From positions 62,001-126,000 of the forward strand of contig JANOBD010000235.1 in assembly GCA_031411495.1 (NCBI GenBank): a stretch of 64,000 nucleotides of DNA. Direction: 5' to 3'. The translations under genes were made by a program, and so were the position numbers. This document shows positions 18,292-26,634 of this stretch, piece after piece. How positions within the stretch are numbered: the stretch's first letter is position 1; each line of letters starts with the position of its first letter. The stretch is from JANOBD01 sp031411495. Lineage in GTDB: Bacteria; Planctomycetota; Phycisphaerae; Tepidisphaerales; Tepidisphaeraceae. The notes beneath the pieces are model-generated. The model was not told the origin of the DNA, ran no database searches, and saw only the letters and a program-made list of their open reading frames with translations.

Positions 18292-19584
18292 TCATCCATT
18301 GACCAGGGACGATCCGACCGCCCGGCCGATCGCTGAGACCATTTCCGCGCGGTTCACGACCGACTGCTCGCGTGTCGCCAGGCTCTTGATCTGGACGGTG
18401 CCGTTGGCGAGTTCATCGTCGCCGATCACGATGCAGAGAACCGCCGCCTCGCGCTCGGCGGACCTGAGCTGCGCCTTCATGCCGCGGCCGGCGAGATCGA
18501 GGTCGACGTTGAAACCCGCGCCGCGGAGTTGCGAAGCGATCGCGTAGGCTTCGCGCTGTGCGGCCTCGCCGTGATAGGCGATCCAGACGAGGCGCGACGG
18601 TTTTTCGGCGAGCGCGATGCCCTGGGTCTGGAGCGCGAGGAGCAGGCGCTCGAGCCCCGAGCCGAAGCCGACGCCCGGCGTGGGCCGGCCACCGAGCTGC
18701 TCCACGAGGTTGTCGTAACGTCCGCCGCCGCCGACGGCGTTTTGCGCGCCCAGGCCGCCTGCGGTGACTTCCCAGAGCGTGTCGGTGTAGTAGTCGAAGC
18801 CGCGGACCAGGTACGGGTCCTGGGTGAAGGTCACGCCGGCCTTGTCGAGCAGTTTGGCGACGCGCTCGATGTGGGTGCGGCTCCTGGGCGTGAGATACTC
18901 GCTGGCCGGCGGCGCGTTGCGGGCGTGGACGATGTCGCGATCGTCCTTGCTGTCGAGAATGCGCAGCGGGTTTTCGGTAAGTCGTCGCTGCGAATCTTCG
19001 CTGAGTTCGTTCTTCACCGGCTCGAAGAACTTCACGAGCGCGTCGCGATACCGCGACTTGGAGTCGAGGTCGCCGAGCGAGTTGATGCGCAGTGCGATGT
19101 CGCGCAGGCCACAGCGGCGATAGAACTCGAGCTGGAGGAGAATGCACTCGACATCCTGATCCGGCTCGGCAACGCCAAAGGCCTCGACGCCGAACTGGTG
19201 GTGGATGCGTAGCCGACCGGATGCCGGACGCTCATATCGAAAGTTCGAACAGAGGTAGTACACCTTCAGACGTGCGCCTTGATCCGAGAGCAGATTCTGT
19301 TCGATTGCCGCGCGCACGGTTCCGGCGGTGCCTTCGGGACGAAGTGTGAGCGAACGGTCACTTCGATCGTCAAAGGTGTAGGTCTCCTTCCGGACGAGGT
19401 CGGTCGTTTCGCCGGCGCCGCGGTGGAACAGCTCGGTGTGTTCGAACTCGGGTGTGCGAATCTCTTTGAAATTGTAAAGCGCGGCAACGTCTCGCGCGAT
19501 CCGCTCGATAGCCTGCCATCGACCCACTTCACTGGGAAGGATGTCGGCGGTGCCGCGGGGCGCTTGGATCTTTTCTTTGCTCAT
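18292..19584 (-). CDS. hisS: Histidyl-tRNA synthetase
   Basis: The 430-aa class II synthetase attaches His to tRNA-His. The ATG at 19584 (MSKEKIQAPRGTADILPSEV) matches the family start; the frame extension to 19650 is non-conserved. Motif 2 is seen around YYLCSNFRYERPASGRLRIHHQFGVEAFG. The HisA-type motifs LVRGFDYYTDTLWEV and GGGRYDNLVEQLGGRPTPGVGFGSGLERL are intact. The C-terminal anticodon-binding domain begins near RLVWIAYHGEAAQREAY. Length is normal for the family. Confidence 0.96.
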   Translation of the reverse strand: MSKEKIQAPRGTADILPSEVGRWQAIERIARDVAALYNFKEIRTPEFEHTELFHRGAGETTDLVRKETYTFDDRSDRSLTLRPEGTAGTVRAAIEQNLLSDQGARLKVYYLCSNFRYERPASGRLRIHHQFGVEAFGVAEPDQDVECILLQLEFYRRCGLRDIALRINSLGDLDSKSRYRDALVKFFEPVKNELSEDSQRRLTENPLRILDSKDDRDIVHARNAPPASEYLTPRSRTHIERVAKLLDKAGVTFTQDPYLVRGFDYYTDTLWEVTAGGLGAQNAVGGGGRYDNLVEQLGGRPTPGVGFGSGLERLLLALQTQGIALAEKPSRLVWIAYHGEAAQREAYAIASQLRGAGFNVDLDLAGRGMKAQLRSAEREAAVLCIVIGDDELANGTVQIKSLATREQSVVNRAEMVSAIGRAVGSSLVNG

Positions 19585-19629
19585 GGGTGATCCGGAGAAA
19601 TGAACACAAATGGTATTGAACCACCAAGA

Positions 19630-19811
19630 CACGAAGTCACGAAGCTGCAACTTCGCGTTCGAGGGGCCATGTGGTGACCTTGTCCTTCCATAACCACGTA
19701 AGCGGGATGCTCACGTTACCAATTCACTTTCTGTTTTCTTTTCCGATCGACTTCCGTTCGCGAAGTGCCGAGCGATGTCTGGCGACAACTTCGTGGCTTC
19801 GTGACTTCGTG
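19630..19811. repeat. Inverted pair of CACGAAGY octamer repeats
   Basis: The 16-mer CACGAAGTCACGAAGC at 19630-19645 recurs in reverse complement at 19796-19811, 150 bp away. Each lies in a longer run of CACGAAGY units. The same units, again as an inverted pair, occur at 50836-50970. The pair occupies the 317-bp gap 19585-19901 between tig and hisS, which otherwise holds only the tig terminator. It is probably a REP-like or heptamer/octamer-type dispersed repeat. Confidence 0.75.
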
Positions 19812-19833
19812 GTCAACATTCAATCGGACATCT

Positions 19834-19870
19834 AAAAAAAGTGCCGAGTGACACGACGTTCACTCGGCAC
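19834..19870 (-). terminator. Terminator of tig
   Basis: On the minus strand GTGCCGAGTG pairs with CACTCGGCAC (10 bp, 10-nt loop) and is followed by seven Ts (19840 to 19834), 31 bp downstream of the tig stop. Confidence 0.88.
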
Positions 19871-19901
19871 AGAGGATTGGGTTTCAACGCCAATGCCGAA
19901 A

Positions 19902-21356
19902 TCAGGTCGCGTCGCTGGCGCCGCCTGTAGCGCCTTCGTCCGAGGCGCTCTTGGCCTCGCCTTCGCCTTGCGATTGATGCTCGACGTCCTTCGCTTCAGG
20001 GCTGACGCTCTGCGCGTCGTCGCCCTTGATTTCAACCTCTTCGATCTTCGCGCCTTCCAGGAGCTTGTCGAGCGCCTTGCGCTCACGCAGGCTCAGCCAC
20101 AGGTCGGAGAGCTGCCCGCTGTTGGCCATCGACTGCTTCAACTTCTCCGGGCGCTGGTTCTGCATCATCGCCATGTAGGCGATCTGGCCGTTGACTTCAG
20201 CTTCATCGACTTCGAGTTCGTTCTCGGCCGCGACCTTTGACAGCGCGAAGAACAGTTTGAGCTCGTTTTTCGCCTGGTCGGCGGCACCGGCGGTCAGGCG
20301 ATCGAGGTTCGCCCGGATCTGCTCGACCTGCATGCCGCGCATCATCAGTTCGTTGGCGCGGCGGTTGACGATCCGGCTCTCCTGGCTCTTGCTGAGCTTG
20401 GCGGGCAGTTCGACGTTGATGTTCTTGATCAGGTGGCTGCGCACCTGGTTGTGCATCGCGACCTTCACGTCGTTCTCGATGCGCTCCACCATCTGCTTGC
20501 GGAGCTCTTCGTTGAGTTCGTCAGCGGTTGTGAAACCGAGCGAATCCAGAAAGTCCTCGTCGATGGTCGCGAGTTCGAGTTCCTTGATGTCCTTGACCTT
20601 GATCTCGATGTTGACTTCCTTGCCGCGAATCTTCTCGGCAGGGTGGTTGTCCGGAGCGGTGGCTTTGACGGTGCGTGTCTCGTCAACATTCGCGCCGGCG
20701 AGTTGTTCGGCGAGGTCTTTGACTTCGATGTCGCCGATCTTGCTCGAGCGGGCAACCACCTGCGTGTCGAACTGGTTGCCGATCAGTTCGTCGCCGAGCT
20801 TGATGGCAATGTCGGCGGTGAGGAAGTCTTTCTCCTTCACGCCGCGGCCCTCGACCGGGATGAGTGTGCCTTGCTGCTCGCGGAGGTTCTGCAGCGCCTG
20901 CTGCACGTGCTCGTCGTTGACCTTGATGATCGGCTTCTTGACGGTGAGGTCGGCGAGGTTCGGGATCTCGATGGTCGGCGTGACCTCGATGTTGAAGCTG
21001 AACTTCAGCGGGCCGCTCGCGGGGAGTTCGAGCTTTTCGTTTTCGTCGAACTCGGGCTCGCCGATGACCTTCAGCGAGTTCTTCTCCAGCGCCTGTTGGT
21101 ATGCCTCGCGGATGAGCGTGTCGCGCACCTGTTTTTTGAGATCGGCGGCGAAGCGCTTCTCCAGCAGGGCACGCGGGGCCTTGCCCGCGCGGAAACCCGG
21201 GAGGTGTGCGACTTCCTGCAGTTCGGCGAACTGCTCTTCCATCTTGGTCTTGATTCGGTCTTCGGGAATTTCGATCGAAACTTTCTTCGCGGCCGGGCCC
21301 GAATCTTCAATGGAGATCGGATACTCGTACTCGGCTACGGCGGCGTCCTGCGACAT
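19902..21356 (-). CDS. tig: Trigger factor, ribosome-associated chaperone/PPIase
   Basis: The 484-aa protein has the ribosome-binding signature in LPGFRAGKAPRALLEKRF (GFRxGKxP) near residues 53-70. A peptidyl-prolyl isomerase-type middle domain covers about 165-250 (ADIAIKLGDELIGNQFDT..). The C-terminal chaperone arms are long and helical (RKQMVERIENDVKVAMHNQVRSHLIKNI). The C-terminus has an unusual acidic tail after ~440 (EEVEIKGDDAQ.., EGEAKSASDEG). It binds nascent chains at the ribosomal exit tunnel. The gene appears monocistronic with its own terminator. Confidence 0.95.
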   Translation of the reverse strand: MSQDAAVAEYEYPISIEDSGPAAKKVSIEIPEDRIKTKMEEQFAELQEVAHLPGFRAGKAPRALLEKRFAADLKKQVRDTLIREAYQQALEKNSLKVIGEPEFDENEKLELPASGPLKFSFNIEVTPTIEIPNLADLTVKKPIIKVNDEHVQQALQNLREQQGTLIPVEGRGVKEKDFLTADIAIKLGDELIGNQFDTQVVARSSKIGDIEVKDLAEQLAGANVDETRTVKATAPDNHPAEKIRGKEVNIEIKVKDIKELELATIDEDFLDSLGFTTADELNEELRKQMVERIENDVKVAMHNQVRSHLIKNINVELPAKLSKSQESRIVNRRANELMMRGMQVEQIRANLDRLTAGAADQAKNELKLFFALSKVAAENELEVDEAEVNGQIAYMAMMQNQRPEKLKQSMANSGQLSDLWLSLRERKALDKLLEGAKIEEVEIKGDDAQSVSPEAKDVEHQSQGEGEAKSASDEGATGGASDAT

Positions 21357-22057
21357 GACTCGTCCTCGATTGACGTTTGAATTAAGGGCTCGACAACGTT
21401 CGCGCCGGCGAAAAGTGAGGGACCATGCCTGCTCGGCAGATCACCCGCTTTGAGAAGACGCGGAACCCCGTGCCGGCTTCGACACAGGGAACGGCGCATC
21501 ATAATGACCTTGGAAGCCGTGTCCAGACACGCGGGACGCGGTTTTGGGCAAGTGGGGCGGATCATTGTTCTGCGCGCCACTTGGGCGTTCTGGCCGGAAG
21601 TTCTGGGTTCCGCTGCGGGTTCAAAAACCCTCTCACTTCCTCTCATTCCGTCTCGCGCACGCCGCGGAACCCGCGTTGTTGCACCGAAAACGCGGGTTCT
21701 CGATGAGAGGGTGGGTCCCACCTTGAGAGGGTCACTCTCGGTGAGACGGCGAGGGAACTCAACGGGGAACTCGCCGGGGCGAAGGAGTTTGGCGCGCACG
21801 GGTAGCCTCCAAATCGACTGCCCGCGCTGCGCCAAAACGCATTTTTGCGCAACACCCGTCGCCGAGCGAATGCTGGCAACTCTGTTCTTCAGATGGACTA
21901 ACGCATCGGGGGAGAGAAACCGTTTTGTGATCGCTCATGAAAATGGCGCTCCATGGCGGTCGTCGCGTCGACCCGAAGAAACATTCGTCATCCGACAAGT
22001 CGCCCGATAGACTCTGCCGCGCGTCGACAAATTAACGTCTAACCAGGAAGGCAGCTC
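21357..22057. other. 701-bp intergenic region with structured core
   Basis: It lies between divergent tig and the 22058 gene. The only long frame (21450-22010, +) has Arg/Ser-rich noise-like composition and no family similarity, so it is not called. The core 21627-21732 is rich in nested inverted repeats (listed separately). The outer parts presumably hold both promoters, but no clear hexamers were identified. Confidence 0.5.
21627..21732. repeat. Nested inverted repeats, possible structured RNA or degenerate element
   Basis: The outer arm ACCCTCTCA (21627-21635) pairs with TGAGAGGGT (21704-21712), and a second copy of TGAGAGGGT lies at 21724-21732. The inner arm GAACCCGCGTT (21667-21677) pairs perfectly with AACGCGGGTTC (21689-21699). 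GTGGG/CCCAC sits between the two TGAGAGGGT copies. The pairings are visible; the role is unknown. Confidence 0.5.
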
Positions 22058-23197
22058 ATGCGTGTATCCAGATGTTTTGGTGTCCTAGCCCTCGTATGTT
22101 TCAGCGGCCTGGCCCGGGCGGAGGTCAGCAAGGCCCAGAGCGAGGCGTTCGCACAGAAGGTGGAAGCGCTCATCGCCGCGCGTGATACGGCCGGCTTCTC
22201 CGCGTGTTTTGATGTCGATACGTTTGTGGATAAATGTTTCCGCGGCGTGCAGCATCCTGCCCTGGCGGACGTCAAGTCGGGCATGCGTGAAGGGATGGCC
22301 CACATCGGCGACCAGCTATGCGCCTCATTCAAATCGACCAGCGACGGCGCGACGTTCGTGCACGCCCGGACGCTCGATGGCGCGCCCACCATGACCTTCC
22401 GTATCAGCACCGAAGAAGGCTTTAATTACTGGGATCTCTACGTGGACGATTCCAAAGGCGAACCGAAGATCACCGATGTTCATATCGCCATGTCCGGCGA
22501 AGACTTTTCGCAGAGCATGCAGCGGATCATCCTGCGGATGCTCTCGGGCACCAGCGAAAAGGCGACGCCCCAGGATAAGCAGATGATCGCCGACATGCAG
22601 GCCCTGACGGCGGCGGTGCGCTCCGGGAAGGCCGAGGAGGCGCTGACCATCGCCGACCGAATGCCCGAGAAAATGAAGAAAGAGAAGTTCATCCAACTGC
22701 TGCGCGTCCAGGCGGCGGCCAAACTGGAGGACACGTCACGTGCCGATTCGATCTGCGACGAGTTCCGGGAGCAGTTCGGCGACGATCCGGCATGCGACCT
22801 GGTGATGATCGATCCACTCATCCGCCGAAAGGATCTGGAACACGCGATGGCATGCGTCGACCGGCTCGACGCCAGCGTCGGCGTCGATCCGTTCCTGGGT
22901 GTCATTCGCGGGAATCTTCATGCGCAAATCAAAAACGATGCGACCACGGCGAAGAAGATGTACGACCGCGCATTGCAGAACAACCCCGATCTGTTCGAAG
23001 CCGCCGACGCCGAGCTGATGCTCGCGATCACCAACAACGATTTTCCGGAGATGAAGCGGGTGATGCTAATGATCGAGAACCACCCGAAATGGGAGTTCGT
23101 GTTCGATGAAGACCTCGCCGGTGCCGAACTGTACGCGGCATTCAAACAGTCCCCCGAATACGCCGCCTGGCTCAAGGAACGGCCAAAGAAGCAGTGA
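22058..23197 (+). CDS. Secreted protein with C-terminal TPR-like region
   Basis: The 379-aa protein has a good Shine-Dalgarno (AGGAAGG) before its ATG and a signal peptide of ~21 residues (MRVSRCFGVLALVCFSGLARA). The first ~150 mature residues form an unrecognised domain with alternating strands and helices. The C-terminal half (about 175-370) is helical and TPR-like (KMYDRALQNNPDLFEAADAELML). No enzymatic motif is visible. A strong palindrome lies 67 bp after the stop. Periplasmic location is likely; function unknown. Confidence 0.78.
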   Translation: MRVSRCFGVLALVCFSGLARAEVSKAQSEAFAQKVEALIAARDTAGFSACFDVDTFVDKCFRGVQHPALADVKSGMREGMAHIGDQLCASFKSTSDGATFVHARTLDGAPTMTFRISTEEGFNYWDLYVDDSKGEPKITDVHIAMSGEDFSQSMQRIILRMLSGTSEKATPQDKQMIADMQALTAAVRSGKAEEALTIADRMPEKMKKEKFIQLLRVQAAAKLEDTSRADSICDEFREQFGDDPACDLVMIDPLIRRKDLEHAMACVDRLDASVGVDPFLGVIRGNLHAQIKNDATTAKKMYDRALQNNPDLFEAADAELMLAITNNDFPEMKRVMLMIENHPKWEFVFDEDLAGAELYAAFKQSPEYAAWLKERPKKQ

Positions 23198-23263
23198 ACT
23201 CGCTGGGGGCGCGCCACTCGCGTCCTCACCCGCGCCAACGACCACACGGCGGACAAGTCGAAC

Positions 23264-23310
23264 GATAATGGGGTCATTTCACTTCTAAAAGGAGAAATGA
23301 CCCCTTTATC
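23264..23310. repeat. 17-bp-arm palindrome, probable terminator or REP-like element
   Basis: GATAATGGGGTCATTTC (23264-23280) and GAAATGACCCCTTTATC (23294-23310) are complementary at 16 of 17 positions around a 13-nt loop. It follows the 22058-23197 gene and precedes the sugar-isomerase gene. The right arm contains an ATG (23297) that could be mistaken for the next start; its placement inside the stem argues against that. The 3' side has only TTTAT, so a REP/MITE-like palindrome is as likely as a plain terminator. Confidence 0.65.
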
Positions 23311-23350
23311 ATCCATTTCTCGAATTCGAATCCTGCTCGCGACCAGAACA

Positions 23351-24100
23351 ATGATTACCTTCGGCATCTCCACCTGGTCACTCCACCGCTCGCTGCAGAG
23401 CGGCCTCATCGATCTGCTCGACATCCCGGCACAGGTCCGCGATCACGGCATGACGCAACTGCATCTCTGCCACTTCCACCTGGATCAGTCGGATGTGGAA
23501 CCGTTTCGCGTACGCCTGGAAACCGCCTGCGTGACACTTGATACGTTGCTCCTCGACTTTGGCGACCTTTCGCATCCGGAACAATCCGGAAAGGACCTGT
23601 TCGAGTACGAACGCTGGATGGAAATCGCGTCGATGCTCGGCGCGAAGCACGCGAGGATCTCGGCCGGCAATCAGCAGCCCACCGAAGCCACGCTGGCCCG
23701 TTCCGCGAAGCATCTGCTCCACCTCGCCGACGTCGGCGAACACTACGGCGTCCGCGTCATCACCGAGAACTGGAACGCGATGACGCCCGGCAGCGCCGAA
23801 CTCCTTCGACTTCACCAACTCACGCACGGCCGAATCCCGATCTGCGTCGATACAGGCAACTGGACGGGTGCGACTAAATACGCAGAGCTTGAGAAGATCG
23901 CGCCGCTCGCGATGACCGTTCACGCCAAGTGCGACTATTCGGATGCAGAGACGCCGGATGAAACCGACTTCCTGCGATGCCTTGAGATCCTGCAACGCGC
24001 CAACTTCGGCGGTGCAATCGCGCTGATCTACAGCGGGCCGTCGGCGGATGAGTGGCGATATCTCGACGAAGAACTGGCGATGGCGCGGCGCATTCTCTGA
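23351..24100 (+). CDS. Sugar phosphate isomerase/epimerase-like TIM barrel protein
   Basis: The 249-aa protein (from ATG 23351, MITFGISTWSLHRSLQSG) is a xylose-isomerase-like AP-endonuclease-2 fold TIM barrel. Typical strand ends are MTQLHLCHFHL, HARISAGNQQ, VRVITENWN and IPICVDTGNW, followed by MTVHAKCDY and GGAIALIYSG, supplying the Glu/Asp/His metal ligands usual in the family. The upstream in-frame ATG 23297 adds 18 non-conserved residues and lies in a hairpin, so it was rejected. Substrate unknown. Confidence 0.85.
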   Translation: MITFGISTWSLHRSLQSGLIDLLDIPAQVRDHGMTQLHLCHFHLDQSDVEPFRVRLETACVTLDTLLLDFGDLSHPEQSGKDLFEYERWMEIASMLGAKHARISAGNQQPTEATLARSAKHLLHLADVGEHYGVRVITENWNAMTPGSAELLRLHQLTHGRIPICVDTGNWTGATKYAELEKIAPLAMTVHAKCDYSDAETPDETDFLRCLEILQRANFGGAIALIYSGPSADEWRYLDEELAMARRIL

Positions 24101-24188
24101 CCCGAGCGAGCGAGAGAAGCGGAGCGAAACCCCGAAACATTGAACGCCGCTGCGAGAGCGACTTCAGTCGCTGCGAGGCGAAGGCTGA

Positions 24189-25355
24189 TCAGTTATCGCT
24201 TTCCGGCTGCGTGCTCGGCGCTTTGCCGGTGAGCTTGGTCTCCAGTTCCACGATCGACTTCGCCTGCATCGCCTTGAGGGCGGCTTTGGCTTCGTCGGAG
24301 AGCTGGTCGTCATAAATCATCACGCTTGTGTTGCCGATCTGGACGGTTGCGATCACGCGTCCGCGTCGCGCGCTGGCGGGAGAGCTGTTCTGATTCCAGA
24401 TGTAGACGCCTTCGTCCGTGACCACATAGCCAAGGCCGGTGTAGCCCTGCAGGCTCTCGAGCGACTGCCGGATGGTCGCGTCGGCGCTGAGCTTGACGAT
24501 GCGGAACTCCGGCGTGACGCGCTGGATCGCGCCAGGTTCGATCTGGAAGGGCACATTCGCCTTCTTCGAGAGATCCAGCAGGACCTGGTTAATGTCGACG
24601 CCGTCGTAGCGGAGTGTCACGTTGCGGTCGAGCAGGTGCTGGATCACATCCTGCTTGGGCAGGACGACGATACTGTCCCCCCAGGGATACCAGGTGAGCG
24701 GCGATTGCTGATCGAAGACATTCAGCGCTGTTTCCAGAGTCGCGCCGCGCGGGAGCGAGACGGTGGACTTGGCGAGATCAATCGTCGGAATCGAGCGGAC
24801 CTCGAGAACGATGTGCGCGCCCTTGCCTTGCTTCGCGTCGCCGCGTTCAAACGCGAGGAGCTCGTCGTCGATCACCCGTGCGAGCTCGGCCAGCGTCGAA
24901 GCGGGAGAGGCTTTTGAAAGCGGTCGCGAGCGGACGATGTCGAGCGTGCGGAGTTCTTCCAGCGTCGCGCGCCGGCCAAGCCGGCGAAGCGGTGGCTGCG
25001 GCGAACACTCGACGTACTCGTCGCGCAGCTCAAACTGCAGGCCCGACTTGCTGCCGATCGCATCCAGCGCGTCGCGGAGCTTGAGCCGATCGAGTGATGC
25101 CGTGATCGGCGTCTGCGCGCCCCAGGGCAGGATGTCGTACACGTCGTCCGTCACTCGGATCGGCACGCCGGTCTGGCTCTCGATCGTGCGAAAGACCTGC
25201 GGCAGCGGCGTCTTGTTCAGGTCGAGCTTGATGAGCTGGTCGAGCTGTTCGGAGATGAGCGCCGAGCTGTCGGCCTTCACCTGTGCCAAAAGAGGCGGGA
25301 CGAGCGAGCCGCCGATCAGCAGGAGCGCGAGTGTGGTGGACTTGAGCGACATCAT
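24189..25355 (-). CDS. Secreted STN/secretin-like domain protein
   Basis: The ~388-aa protein has a signal peptide (MMSLKSTTLALLLIGGSLVPPLLA). Its body contains two segments resembling the secretin/TonB short N-terminal (STN) fold: residues ~45-110 (LDLNKTPLPQVFRTIESQTGVPIRV, LRDALDAIGSKSGLQFELRDEYV) and ~255-330 (VTLRYDGVDINQVLLDLSKKANVPFQIEPGAIQ, GYTGLGYVVTDEGVYIW). No porin barrel follows. It is the last gene of the ECF sigma/anti-sigma operon. A TTG at 25373 is an alternative start. The envelope role is inferred. Confidence 0.75.
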   Translation of the reverse strand: MMSLKSTTLALLLIGGSLVPPLLAQVKADSSALISEQLDQLIKLDLNKTPLPQVFRTIESQTGVPIRVTDDVYDILPWGAQTPITASLDRLKLRDALDAIGSKSGLQFELRDEYVECSPQPPLRRLGRRATLEELRTLDIVRSRPLSKASPASTLAELARVIDDELLAFERGDAKQGKGAHIVLEVRSIPTIDLAKSTVSLPRGATLETALNVFDQQSPLTWYPWGDSIVVLPKQDVIQHLLDRNVTLRYDGVDINQVLLDLSKKANVPFQIEPGAIQRVTPEFRIVKLSADATIRQSLESLQGYTGLGYVVTDEGVYIWNQNSSPASARRGRVIATVQIGNTSVMIYDDQLSDEAKAALKAMQAKSIVELETKLTGKAPSTQPESDN

Positions 25356-25382
25356 CCCTGCGATCGTAACCAAATCCGCGGA

Positions 25383-25940
25383 TCAATCGAACGGGTCGTG
25401 CCGATCGTGGCCGGCCGGCGTGATCACAACTCGGCCAGCGGGGCGTTCCTGGGCGAAAAAGAGCGTAGTCATCATCGCCGGCGTCATGTTCGCCGGTACG
25501 CCGACGGAAACGTTCGCGACGGCATCATGGGTAATGCTCGGCGCATCGGGAAGGCTGATCTGTGCCGACGCGAGGGCGCCGTTGGTCGGGCCGACCGTCG
25601 TCTCGGTCCCGTCGCGAAGGAAGATGATGCCCAGCGTGAGTCCGACGATCAGCATCGCCGCTGCCGCCATCGGCATGATGACCGGCCAGCTCGAGATGCG
25701 CATCGGCCGCGCGTTGACGTCGTCGATCGAGCCGGCAATTTCAGCGCTGAGCCAATCGGCATCGATGTCGGGCTGAGCCTTGGACGACTTGAGGACCGTG
25801 TTGAGGCGGGCGTGCTCGTGAAAGAGCGCCTTGGCCGACGCATCGGATTCGAGCGCGGTATGCAGCTTCTCCACTTCGTCGGCCCTGAGCGTGCCGTCGA
25901 AGTGCTGGCTGATGAGAAATTCGAGTTCGTCGTGCGTCAC
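25383..25940 (-). CDS. Membrane-anchored anti-sigma factor
   Basis: The 185-aa protein starts with GTG immediately after the TAA of the sigma-factor gene. The N-terminal ~75 residues are a cytosolic helical domain typical of FecR/anti-sigma proteins (LEFLISQHFDGTLRADEVEKLHTALESDASAKALFHEHARL) without a Cys-based zinc motif. One transmembrane helix lies near 86-108 (WPVIMPMAAAAMLIVGLTLG). The ~75-residue periplasmic tail is unrecognised. It probably sequesters the partner ECF sigma factor encoded upstream. Confidence 0.85.
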   Translation of the reverse strand: MTHDELEFLISQHFDGTLRADEVEKLHTALESDASAKALFHEHARLNTVLKSSKAQPDIDADWLSAEIAGSIDDVNARPMRISSWPVIMPMAAAAMLIVGLTLGIIFLRDGTETTVGPTNGALASAQISLPDAPSITHDAVANVSVGVPANMTPAMMTTLFFAQERPAGRVVITPAGHDRHDPFD

Positions 25941-26561
25941 TTACAGATGATCCTTCAAGAGTTCTTTGAGCTTCTTGCGCCCTTGAAACACATGCCACTT
26001 GACCGCTTCCACACTGCAGTCGAGCGCTTCGGCGACCTGTCTCTGCGGCAGTTCCTGGATCGTGAACATCACGATCGCCAGCCGCTGTTTTTCCGGCAAC
26101 TGCTGGAGCGCCTTTTCGAGCTGCGCCCCCAGCTCCTTGCCCATCGCTGCGCGGCTCGGGTCGAGACTGCCCGATTGCAGGCTTTCGCCGGAGGTGGTCG
26201 TTGCGCCGCGCGCGTCGATCGGGTTGCCTTCATCATCTTCCAGGCTCGCGCCCTTGCGAAGATGCCTGCCGCGACGGCGGTTGAGCGACAGGTTGCTGAC
26301 GATCCGCATCAGCCAACCGCCGAACGCTTCAGGACGTTCCAGCGTGGAGAGGCCCTTGAAGGCTTTCAGAAACGCGTCCTGAACGATCTCCACGGCGTCC
26401 GCGCGGTTGCCGAGAAGTCGGTACGAGACGGCGACGGCGGGCGTCTGATATCGACGCACGAGCGAATCGAACGCCGTCCGATCGCCTTCAATCGCCTCCC
26501 GGACGAGGGCCTCGTCGGCAACCGATTCCGCTGACGAATCTGACTGGTGCTCGTGACCCAT
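25941..26561 (-). CDS. ECF-type RNA polymerase sigma factor
   Basis: The 206-aa protein has region 2 in residues ~20-90 (AFDSLVRRYQTPAVAVSYRLLGNRADAVEIVQDAFLKAFKGL, with a GWLMRIVSNLSLNRRRGR segment for -10 recognition). A ~45-residue linker with acidic/Gly stretches follows. Region 4 is at ~150-205 (ALQQLPEKQRLAIVMFTIQELPQRQVAEALDCSVEAVKWHVFQGRKKLKELL). Its stop abuts the anti-sigma start. The operon order sigma, anti-sigma, STN-like protein suggests an envelope-signalling regulon whose target is not in view. Confidence 0.93.
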   Translation of the reverse strand: MGHEHQSDSSAESVADEALVREAIEGDRTAFDSLVRRYQTPAVAVSYRLLGNRADAVEIVQDAFLKAFKGLSTLERPEAFGGWLMRIVSNLSLNRRRGRHLRKGASLEDDEGNPIDARGATTTSGESLQSGSLDPSRAAMGKELGAQLEKALQQLPEKQRLAIVMFTIQELPQRQVAEALDCSVEAVKWHVFQGRKKLKELLKDHL

Positions 26562-26634
26562 TGCAAAGACACTTGGCGGAAACGTCGGTTAGGCGAAATC
26601 GGCCGCTTTCTAATCCGTTCAAACACGGCAGGAA

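Noticed and set aside
21450..22010. 186-codon plus-strand frame between tig and the TPR gene
   Set aside because: Composition is Arg/Ser-rich and unlike a folded protein, no family resemblance, no Shine-Dalgarno, and it crosses the nested hairpins.
23297..23350. Upstream ATG for the TIM-barrel gene with AAGGAG two bases away
   Set aside because: Spacing is too short, the codon lies in the arm of a 17-bp palindrome, and the extra residues are not family-like; ATG 23351 fits better.
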